The notes under the pieces: generated by a model | Told to the model about the DNA's origin: nothing | Databases searched by the model: none | What the model saw: the letters and a program-made list of their open reading frames with translations, nothing else | DNA from: Theodoxus fluviatilis | Lineage: Eukaryota; Mollusca; Gastropoda; Cycloneritida; Neritidae | DNA length: 15,000 nt | Assembly (NCBI GenBank): GCA_034096865.1 | Contig: JAWQFJ010012047.1 | Coordinates: 35,001 to 50,000 of the forward strand | Direction: 5' to 3' | Program-made: the position numbers and the translations under genes | Shown: positions 7,226-15,000 of the stretch, in pieces | Position numbering within the stretch: the first letter of the stretch is position 1 | How the letters are laid out: each line of letters begins with the position of its first letter

Positions 7226-8669
7226 TCTTCTAGTTTTAGCTCTAGCTCTAGCTCAACTCTAGTTCTAGTTCTAGTTCTAGCTCTAGCTCTAGTTCTAGTT
7301 CTAGCTCTAGCTCTAGCTCTAGTTCTAGTTCTAGTTCTAGCTCTAGCTCTAGTTCTAGCTCTAGTTCTAGCTCTAGCTCTAGTTCTAGTTCTAGTTTTCG
7401 TTCTAGTTCTGGTTCTAGTTCTAGTTCTAGTTCTAGTTCTAGACCTAGTTCTAGCTCTAGTTCTAGCTTTAGCTCTAGTTCTAGCTCTAGTTCTAGCTCT
7501 AGCTCTAGCTCTAGCTCTAGTTCTAGTTCTAGTTCTAGCTCTAGTTCTAGTTCTAGCTCTAGCTCTAGTTCTAGCTCTAGCTCTAGTTCTAGCTCTAGCT
7601 CTAGTTCTAGCTCTAGCTCTAGCTCAACTCTAGTTCTAGCTCTAGTTCTAGTTCTAGCTCTAGTTCTAGCTCTAGCTCTAGCTCAACTCTAGTTCTAGTT
7701 CTAGTTTTCGTTCTAGTTCTGGTTCTAGTTCTAGTTCTAGTTCTAGTTCTAGTTCTAGTTCTAGTTCTAGTTCTAGTTCTAGTTCTAGCTCTAGTTCTAG
7801 CTCTAGCTCTAGCTCAACTCTAGTTCTAGTTCTAGTTTTCGTTCTAGTTCTGGTTCTAGTTCTAGTTCTAGCTCTAGCTCTAGCTCTAGTTCTAGCTCTA
7901 GCTCTAGTTCTAGCTCTAGCTCTAGTTCTAGCTCTAGTTCTAGCTCTAGCTCTAGTTCTAGCTCTAGTTCTAGTTCTAGCTCTAGTTCTAGCTCTAGCTC
8001 TAGCTCAACTCTAGTTCTAGTTCTAGTTTTCGTTCTAGTTCTGGTTCTAGTTCTAGTTCTAGTTCTAGTTCTAGACCTAGTTCTAGCTCTAGTTCTAGCT
8101 TTAGCTCTAGTTCTAGTTCTAGTCCTCGTTCTAGTTCTGGTTCTGGTTTTAGCTCTAGTTCTAGTTCTAGCTCTAGCTCCAGTTCTAGCTCTAGTTCTAG
8201 TTCTAGTTCTAGTTCTAGCTCTAGTTCTAGCTCTAGTTCAAGTTCTAGTTCTAGTTCTAGCTCTAGCTCTAGCTCTAGCTCCAGTTCTAGTTCTAGTTCT
8301 AGCTCCAGTTCTAGCTCTACCTCTAGTTCTAGCTCTAGTTCTAGTTCTGGTTTTAGTTCTAGCTCTACCTCTAGTTCTAGCTCTAGTTCTAGTTCTAGTT
8401 CTAGCTCTAGTTCTAGCTCTAGTTCAAGTTCTAGTTCTAGTTCTAGCTCTAGCTCCAGTTCTAGTTCTAGTTCTAGCTCCAGTTCTAGCTCTACCTCTAG
8501 TTCTAGCGCTAGTTCTAGTTCTGGTTCTAGTTCTGGTTTGAGTTCTAGTTCTAGATCTAGTTCTAGTTCTGGTTTGAGTTCTAGTTCTAGATCTAGCTCT
8601 AGTTCTAGTTCTAGTTCTAGCTCTAACTGTAGCTCTAGCTCTAGCTTTAGTTCTAGTTCTGGATCTAGT
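7226..8669. repeat. Hexanucleotide satellite (TCTAGY)n with higher-order structure
   Basis: About 1.4 kb is built from TCTAGT and TCTAGC hexamers with occasional variants (TCTGGT, TTTAGC, TCCAGT, TCTACC, TTTCGT, CCTCGT). Phase-shifting GCTCAACTCT interruptions, which offset the hexamer by 5 bases, occur at 7251, 7622, 7681, 7812 and 8003. A GTTTTCGTTCTAGTTCTGG block follows most of them. Larger copies exist: about 94 bases from 7391 match those from 8023, and the block at about 8236 repeats 186 bases later at 8422. Frames read (Leu-Val/Ala)n and Ser-rich on +, (Glu-Leu)n on -. All are compositional, including a 255-codon - strand frame at 8000-8767. The CTAG core is self-complementary, so each unit can pair with any other. 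Confidence 0.97.
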
Positions 8670-8967
8670 GGGGTGCGGTGGGACACACGCGTGGTAGCTA
8701 GAGGGTCAACGTTTCCGCCTGAGACCTGGGCAACTTGGGACCAAACCTCAGCAGCAAGCTTGGCCACAAGAGCGAAAGTCCGCAGACAAGAGATTCACTG
8801 AACATCGCAAATGGACGACACTAATGATAATGATACTACTACCGACGGTATCTGCTTCTTATCAGCACCATCAACGTCAGTAGTATTTGCTACGGCAGTG
8901 TATTTAGCGCTGGGGGGTCCTCGTCAATATCGTCTTCATCATTGGTCTCATTTCTCTCCTTAGTAGT
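8670..8967. other. Unique spacer, no recognised feature
   Basis: Single-copy sequence with a short ATGATAATGATACTACTACC low-complexity patch around 8820. No gene or RNA gene is recognised. Confidence 0.5.
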
Positions 8968-9627
8968 GTGACCGACAGACAGTCCATGCAGCGTGACCGA
9001 CAGACAGTCCCTGCAGTGTGACCGACAGACAGTCCATGCAGTGTGACCGACAGACAGTCCATGCAGCGTGACCGACAGACAGTCCATGCAGCGTGACCGA
9101 CAGACAGTCCATGCAGCTTGACCGACAATCAGTGTGACTGACATACAGCCCATGCAGCGTGACCGACAGAGAGTCCATGCAGCGTGACCGACAGACAGTC
9201 CATGCAGCGTGACCGACAATCAGTGTGACCGACAGACAGCCCATGCAGCGTGACCGACAATCAGTGTGACCGACAGACAGTCCATGCAGCGTGACCGACA
9301 GACAGTCCATGCAGCGTGACCGACAGACAGTCCATGCAGCGTGACCGACAGACAGTCCATGCAGCGTGACCGACAGACAGTCCATGCAGCGTGACCGACA
9401 GACAGCGTGACCGACAGACAGTCCATGCAGCGTGACCGACAGAGAGTCCATGCAGCGTGACCGACAGACAGCGTGACCGACAGACAGTTTATGCAGCGTG
9501 ACCGACAGACAGCGTGACCGACAAACAGTCCATGCAGCGTGACCGACAAACAGTCCATGCAGCGTGACCGACAGACAGCGTGACCGACAGACAGTCCATG
9601 CAGCGTGACCGACAAACAGTCCATGCA
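8968..9627. repeat. Dimorphic 25/16-bp minisatellite, 29 units
   Basis: I count 29 head-to-tail units opening GTGACCGACAGACAG. Twenty-two are long (25 bp, ending TCCATGCAGC; the last is cut to 23) and seven are short (16 bp, at 9118, 9209, 9250, 9391, 9457, 9498 and 9564). The short form lacks 9 bases lying between CAG direct repeats. Short units in the left half read GACAATCAGT, those in the right half GACAGACAGC, so two short alleles spread in separate parts of the array. The period is not a multiple of 3, so all - strand frames cycle through the same peptides (CLSVTLHGLSVGH, CRSRCMDC). The 271-, 134- and 109-codon frames there are therefore not credible genes. Confidence 0.97.
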
Positions 9628-10521
9628 AAACCGCCGAGAGCGCTGGCCTCAGCAGACTGCGAAGGAAGACGAGTTTCCCCCAAAGAAAGCTCAGCAATCG
9701 ATCCAGACTTAAACCATGGACAGGAAAAGCAATTACTTTGTGTTTGTCTTGCGATAGGCACAGCAAAAACAACATTGTTTATAGTCAGATGCAGTTAGAA
9801 AATATGCTGCGTGGGCAGAACAAAGAATTAATATATTTTAAAAACCATCACGCCGCTCCAAGACGGAGGAGACGAGATGGTCTATTACGAGAGGAGATCT
9901 TGAACAGACCTCTTGACAACGACTGATGGGTAGGGCGGTATCTTACGAGAAAACATAACCATCGTCCAAAGACTTTCAGTTCAAACGGACAGTGGCGAGA
10001 CAAGAACCAGCAACGAATCCAAACCTGAACTCTTCCAGTGCCCAGCGTGATGTGTATTTGTCAGTGAGTGTTTTTTGAAAACATCCTCCAAAGCACGCAA
10101 ATACCCCGCATCAAATACGGTATATCCACCCTGGCTAGATAAATCCGACTGCGCATCCCTTCTGTCTCTGTCTCTGTCTTTGTTGTCACAAGCCAGTCAT
10201 GGAGGGCCCAGCGACCAGGGAGTAAAATGCAAAACCACACTTCTACCCTTTTGACCTTTCATCACAGACGTGTTTCCTTGTTTGCCAGTCAGCTTCCAGG
10301 AAAACTCAGCCCTAGGAGAACCCAGGAGGTCAGAGAGTCTGGCCAGTTTCAGACTCATCTGTTCCCCAAACCACTGTGGGCGCCTTGAGCATGCCTCGGT
10401 GTGAGAAACGCGCAATATAAGAATGGACACGTACATGGATTGTTCGCTCCCAGCGTAGCAGGTCAGACGTTGGACATTCCACCACTTGGAGAAGAGCATT
10501 CCTGACGCCGGAGAGACGGAG
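9628..10521. other. Unique region, no recognised gene
   Basis: About 900 bases without tandem structure apart from a short TCTGTCTCTGTCTCTGTC run near 10160. Open frames (9738-9926 +, 10197-10499 -) are short and featureless. No tRNA cloverleaf, promoter or conserved domain was recognised. Confidence 0.5.
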
Positions 10522-10568
10522 AGGGTCGGGGGGTAGGGGAGGGGGAGGGAGGGGGGGGGGGGGAGGGT
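10522..10568 (+). other. Poly-G cluster, G-quadruplex candidate (+ strand)
   Basis: Runs of 3 to 13 consecutive G separated by one or two bases (GGGTCGGGGGGTAGGGG, then GGGGG, GGG, a run of 13 G, and GGG). This exceeds the standard four-run, short-loop G4 definition. Folding is inference; the runs are seen directly. Confidence 0.85.
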
Positions 10569-10740
10569 GCACGAGGGACAACCTCTTTGCGTGGCGCCAG
10601 ACCACTGACGTCAGCCAGGGTCATCTCACTTCCGCTCTCAATGCCTCTCGCTCGCAGTTCGTCACCAAGATTTGAGTAAATCTCCTCTTTGGGCTCCCAT
10701 AATACCTCAGCTCCTCTTGCTACCTCTCAACCTCCGGCAC

Positions 10741-10780
10741 TCCCCACCCCCCTCCCCCCACCCCCCTCCCCCTTTCCCCT
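10741..10780 (-). other. Poly-C cluster, G-quadruplex candidate (- strand)
   Basis: The + strand reads CCCCACCCCCCTCCCCCC followed by ACCCCCCTCCCCCTTTCCCC, so the - strand has at least five G-runs with loops of one to three bases. The opposite (+) strand could form an i-motif at low pH. Confidence 0.85.
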
Positions 10781-11013
10781 ACTCCGCTCTTGCTTTACTC
10801 CTCTCCCCATCCTTTTTGGTCCCCTTTTCCGTGACACAAGGACGGGTTGCCGAAAAGATCCGACCCTTGACCTTTCTGAGTATGAGCGTCGTCACCGGTG
10901 TCTGGAATCACGCCTCTTTTCAGAAAATCTCCCATGGGAGATAACCCCTACCTCAAGCCAGGCAAAGGGAGGTAATTGTCGGGCAACGGCGCCTGAGCTA
11001 GCGCCAGCCGGAT

Positions 11014-11135
11014 TAAAAGGGTGGCGGGGTGTTACGGGGGGTAGAGGGATGGGGCAGTGGGGGTGGGGCAGTGGGGGTGGGTCAGTGGGGATGGAGCAGT
11101 GGGGGTGGGTGGAGTGTGGGGGTCGTAGAGGGAGG
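11014..11135 (+). repeat. Degenerate ~16-18-bp G-rich tandem repeat
   Basis: Imperfect units of GGGGCAGTGGGGGTGG with variants GGGTCAGTGGGGATGG and GGAGCAGTGGGGGTGG. Multiple G-runs also make it a G4 candidate on +. It lies about 55 bases before the 38-bp satellite. The Gly/Trp/Val-rich frames across it come from the repeat. Confidence 0.85.
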
Positions 11136-11190
11136 ACGCGGAAGAAGTCGGAGGTCAAGAGGGTTGCAGAAGGAGAGAGTGAGTGACGGA

Positions 11191-13545
11191 AATTCCTCCA
11201 ACACCGCGTGAAGTACAGGAAACTTTGTAATTCCTCCAACACCGCGTGAAGTACAGGAAACTTTGTAATTCCTCCAACACCGCGTGAAGTACAGGAAACT
11301 TTGTAATTCCTCCAACACCGCGTGAAGTACAGGAAACTTTGTAATTCCTCCAACACCGCGTGAAGTACAGGAAACTTTGTAATTCCTCCAACACGGCATG
11401 AAGTACAGGAAACTTTGTAATTCCTCCAACACCGCATGAAGTACAGGAAACTTTGTAATTCCTCCAACACCGCATGAAGTACAGGAAACTTTGTAATTCC
11501 TCCAACACCGCATGAAGTACAGGAAACTTTGTAATTCCTCCAACACCGCATGAAGTACAGGAAACTTTGTAATTCCTCCAATACCGCATGAAGTACAGGA
11601 AACTTTGTAATTCCTCCAACACCGCATGAAGTACAGGAAACCTTGTAATTCCTCCAATACCGCATGAAGTACAGGAAACTTTGTAATTCCTCCAACACCG
11701 CATGAAGTACAGGAAACTTTGTAATTCCTCCAACACCGCGTGAAGTACAGGAAACTTTGTAATTCCTCCAACACCGCATGAAGTACAGGAAACTTTGTAA
11801 TTCCTCCAACACCGCGTGAAGTACAGGAAACTTTGTAATTCCTCCAACACCGCATGAAGTACAGGAAACTTTGTAATTCCTCCAACACCGCATGAAGTAC
11901 AGGAAACTTTGTAATTCCTCCAACACCGCATGAAGTACAGGAAACTTTGTAATTCCTCCAACACCGCGTGAAGTACAGGAAACTTTGTAATTCCTCCAAC
12001 ACCGCATGAAGTACAGGAAACTTTGTAATTCCTCCAACACCGCATGAAGTACAGGAAACTTTGTAATTCCTCCAACACCGCATGAAGTACAGGAAACCTT
12101 GTAATTCCTCCAATACCGCATGAAGTACAGGAAACCTTGTAATTCCTCCAATACCGCATGAAGTACAGGAAACTTTGTAATTCCTCCAACACCGCATGAA
12201 GTACAGGAAACTTTGTAATTCCTCCAACACCGCGTGAAGTACAGGAAACTTTGTAATTCCTCCAACACCGCATGAAGTACAGGAAACTTTGTAATTCCTC
12301 CAACACCGCATGAAGTACAGGAAACTTTGTAATTCCTCCAACACCGCATGAAGTACAGGAAACTTTGTAATTCCTCCAACACCGCATGAAGTACAGGAAA
12401 CTTTGTAATTCCTCCAACACCGCATGAAGTACAGGAAACTTTGTAATTCCTCCAACACCGCATGAAGTACAGGAAACTTTGTAATTCCTCCAACACCGCA
12501 TGAAGTACAGGAAACTTTGTAATTCCTCCAACACCGCTGAAGTACAGGAAACTTTGTAATTCCTCCAACACCGCATGAAGTACAGGAAACTTTGTAATTC
12601 CTCCAACACCGCATGAAGTACAGGAAACTTTGTAATTCCTCCAACACCGCATGAAGTACAGGAAACTTTGTAATTCCTCCAACACCGCATGAAGTACAGG
12701 AAACCTTGTAATTCCTCCAATACCGCATGAAGTACAGGAAACTTTGTAATTCCTCCAACACCGCATGAAGTACAGGAAACTTTGTAATTCCTCCAACACC
12801 GCGTGAAGTACAGGAAACTTTGTAATTCCTCCAACACCGCATGAAGTACAGGAAACTTTGTAATTCCTCCAACACCGCATGAAGTACAGGAAACTTTGTA
12901 ATTCCTCCAACACCGCATGAAGTACAGGAAACTTTGTAATTCCTCCAACACCGCGTGAAGTACAGGAAACTTTGTAATTCCTCCAACACCGCATGAAGTA
13001 CAGGAAACTTTGTAATTCCTCCAATACCGCGTGAAGTACAGGAAACTTTGTAATTCCTCCAACACCGCGTGAAGTACAGGAAACTTTGTAATTCCTCCAA
13101 CACCGCGTGAAGTACAGGAAACTTTGTAATTCCTCCAACACCGCGTGAAGTACAGGAAACTTTGTAATTCCTCCAACACCGCGTGAAGTACAGGAAACTT
13201 TGTAATTCCTCCAACACCGCGTGAAGTACAGGAAACTTTGTAATTCCTCCAACACCGCGTGAAGTACAGGAAACTTTGTAATTCCTCCAACACCGCGTGA
13301 AGTACAGGAAACTTTGTAATTCCTCCAACACCGCGTGAAGTACAGGAAACTTTGTAATTCCTCCAACACCGCATGAAGTACAGGAAACTTTGTAATTCCT
13401 CCAACACCGCATGAAGTACAGGAAACTTTGTAATTCCTCCAATACCGCATGAAGTACAGGAAACTTTGTAATTCCTCCAATACCGCATGAAGTACAGGAA
13501 ACTTTGTAATTCCTCCAATACCGCATGAAGTACAGGAAACTTTGT
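11191..13545. repeat. 38-bp satellite, 62 units
   Basis: The unit opens AATTCCTCCAACACCGCRTG and closes AAGTACAGGAAACTTTGT. I count 62 units: 61 of 38 bp and one of 37 bp (unit 36, 12521-12557, missing the A of CATGAAG). Variation is almost confined to three sites: CAACACCG/CAATACCG, GCGTG/GCATG and AACTTTG/AACCTTG, plus one CACGGC unit (unit 6). Variant order shows block copying: the series CATG+CCTTG, then AATACCG, plain, GCGTG, plain appears at units 12-16, 24-29 (with one extra unit) and 40-44. GCGTG units cluster at 1-5 and 49-57. The unit has no stop codon in any - strand frame, so three - frames of 862, 1041 and 1178 codons cross the array at once. A function for any of them is unsupported. 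Adjacent units allow an AGGAA/TTCCT stem with a 9-base loop. Confidence 0.98.
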
Positions 13546-14293
13546 ATTTGCAATGTTTCGTTCGTGTGTGGTGTTGTGTGTGATGTGGTGTGTTGTGGTG
13601 TGTGGAGTGGTGTGTGGAGTGGTGTGGTGTGTGGTGTGGTTTGTTGTGTGGTGTGTGGAGTGTTGTGATGTGTGGTTTGTTGTGTTGTGGTGTGTGGAGT
13701 ATTGTGGTGTGTGGTGTGTGGTGTTGTGTGTGATGTGGTGTGTGGTGTTGTGTGTGATGTGGTGTGTGGTGTTGTGTGTGATGTGGTCTGTTGTTGTGTG
13801 TGGGGTGGTGTGGTGTGTGGTGTCTTGTGTTGTGTGGTGTGATGTGTGGAGTGGTGTGGTGTGTGGTGTTGTGTGGTGCGTGTTGTGTGGTGTGTGTGTT
13901 GTGTGGTGTTGTGTTGTGTAGTGTTGTGCAGTGTTGTGCTGTGTGGTAATGTGTGTTGGTGTGTTGTGTTGTGTTGTGCAGTGTTGTGTTGTGGTGTTTT
14001 GGGTTGCAGTGGGTTTTGCACTGTTGTGTTGTGTGGTGTTATGTGATGATGTGTTGGGCAGTGTTGTGTTGTGTGGTGTTGTATTGTGTTGTGCGGTGGT
14101 ATATTTTGCTGTACTGTGTTGTGTTGCCTTATGCTCTGTTTTTGCTGTGTTGTGTTTTGCTGTATTGTGTTGCGATTTGTTGTGTCTGTGTTGTGCTGTG
14201 CTGTGCTGTGCTGTGTAACGATGCCCTGTGCTGTATGTGCTGTGCTGTGCTGTGCTGTCTTGTGATATGCCGTACCACATCGTGATGCACTGT
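13546..14293. repeat. Degenerate G/T-rich simple repeat (GTGTK)n
   Basis: About 750 bases are almost only G and T on the + strand, built from GTGTT and GTGTG pentamers with TGTGATG, TGTGGAGTG and, to the right, TGTGCTG variants. The left half holds longer copies of a GTGGTGTTGTGTGTGATGTG block (13710-13790). Open frames read Cys/Val/Trp-rich on + and His/Thr-rich on -; composition explains both. Confidence 0.93.
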
Positions 14294-14611
14294 AGCGTGT
14301 GGTGTGGTTTGGTGTGGTGTGGTGTCGTGTCGTGTCGTGTCGTGTGGTGTCATATCGTGTGGTGTCGTGTCGTGTCGCGTCGTGTCGTGTGGTGTCATGT
14401 CGTGTGGTGTCATGTCGTGTGGTGTCATGTCGTGTCGTGTGGTGTCGTGTCGTGTGGTGTCGTGTCGTGTCGTGTGGTGTCATGTCGTGTGGTGTCATGT
14501 CGTGTCGTGTGGTGTCATGTCGTGTGGTGTCATGTCGTGTGGTGTCATGTCGTGTGGTGTCACGTCGTGTGGTGTCGTGTGGTGTCGTGTCGTGTCGTGT
14601 CGCGTCGTGTC
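14294..14611. repeat. Pentanucleotide array TGTCG/TGTGG/TGTCA with 15-bp higher-order unit
   Basis: A clean 5-bp array directly follows the G/T-rich tract. Its three monomers are not randomly ordered: TGTCA is preceded by TGTGG and followed by TGTCG in every clean case, forming the 15-mer TGTGGTGTCATGTCG. I count eight exact cores plus two variants (CATATCG near 14351, CACGTCG near 14561). TGTCA is the product expected from CpG deamination of TGTCG. The array ends at CGTGTC just before CTCCCCACAG. The - strand reads HDTTR/HDMTP repeats and is not a gene. Confidence 0.96.
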
Positions 14612-15000
14612 TCCCCACAGCGTCACTGGGAGTGTGCTAAGACAGCACGACAGCAGGCTGCCACCCGCAAGAGAGGGATCTTGTTTGTGTTTGTCCAGGC
14701 CAGCCTCGAGTCTGGAAGCTCTGGGCTTCCAGGACAAGTGGTCAAAGTCCATCTATCGCTGAACAGCGGGCGAGCAAGGTCGCCATGAGGCATTACTACT
14801 CAATCAGGCAAACAAGCTGCAAGTGGGACGAGAGATGGCTGTGCAGGCTTGGGAGTCCTTGGTCAATATTTGCACAGCGCCGTGGCAGTGCAGGCAGCGA
14901 AAGCATAGACACAGGACAATGGAGTGGGAGGCAGCCCGGCCGCTTGTTCGTTTTCTCTCTCTAAGCCTCTCCGCCCTCCCTCGTCCCTGTCCATTTCCCC
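14612..15000. other. Unique region to window end
   Basis: Single-copy sequence with a terminal CT-rich patch (14953-14998). The start, CTCCCCACAG followed by CGTCACTGG, resembles a 3' splice acceptor, but the downstream frames contain no recognisable exon. No gene is called. Confidence 0.5.

Noticed and set aside
8000..8767. 255-codon (Glu-Leu)n frame as a coiled-coil protein
   Set aside because: It is the translation of the TCTAGY hexamer satellite. Other frames of the same DNA read (Leu-Val/Ala)n and poly-Ser and are open too.
8968..9627. CRISPR-like or operator array (25-bp repeats)
   Set aside because: Units are contiguous, vary by internal deletion, and there are no spacers or adjacent regulator genes.
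11191..13545. CRISPR array
   Set aside because: The 38-bp repeats are contiguous with no unique spacers, and no cas-like gene or prokaryotic context exists.
10892..14618. Very long - strand open frames (862, 1041 and 1178 codons) as repeat-protein genes
   Set aside because: All three frames are open over the same DNA because the 38-bp and 5-bp repeats lack stop codons on that strand. There is no unique domain, and the frames run through unrelated arrays.
14611..14640. Splice acceptor (CTCCCCACAG) starting an exon
   Set aside because: The motif is plausible but short, no donor or recognisable coding exon accompanies it, and it borders a simple repeat.

Overview
The window looks like non-coding DNA from a metazoan nuclear genome. 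The evidence is degenerate non-LTR retrotransposon (LINE) remnants, a MITE-like inverted-repeat element, long (GA/CT)n, (TCAA)n and (GT)n microsatellites, and a very high load of tandem minisatellites. There is no bacterial or viral gene layout. A marine invertebrate, perhaps a mollusc, is my best guess from the repeat style, but the sequence does not prove it. I find no intact host protein gene, no tRNA or rRNA, and no CRISPR array. By my own tally about 55% of the bases lie in tandem arrays.

Layout: (GA)n purine tract (66-617); MITE-like element with perfect 26-bp terminal inverted repeats (659-894); 57/41-bp minisatellite (946-1296); 33-bp minisatellite of 27 units (1531-2416); alternating purine-pyrimidine tract (2536-2605); (CT)n tract (2646-2942); degenerate 15-bp repeat (3149-3262); 43-bp minisatellite of 5 units (3916-4130); compound (CT/CTGT/AC)n microsatellite (4361-4482); 5'-truncated, internally deleted LINE on + (4483-5706) running directly into a (TCAA)n tail (5707-5968) and (TC)n (5967-6008). 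A second, diverged LINE C-terminal remnant lies on the - strand (6776-7189). It abuts a 1.4-kb hexanucleotide TCTAGY satellite (7226-8669). After that come a 25/16-bp minisatellite of 29 units (8968-9627), largely unique sequence with three G/C-run clusters (10522-11135), a 62-unit 38-bp satellite (11191-13545), a (GTGTK)n G/T-rich tract (13546-14293), a TGTSR pentanucleotide array (14294-14611) and unique sequence to the end.

The long open frames in this window (615 aa at 1254-3101, 255 aa at 8000-8767, 862-1178 aa at 10892-14618, and others) are by-products of stop-free tandem repeats. They are open in several frames at once and carry no domain. The only protein-coding signal I recognise is the two dead LINE copies. 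Nothing here works as an operon or pathway. The interest lies in how the arrays were built: internal-deletion unit dimorphism, multi-unit block amplification, CpG-decay markers, and a microsatellite seeded by a retrotransposon tail.
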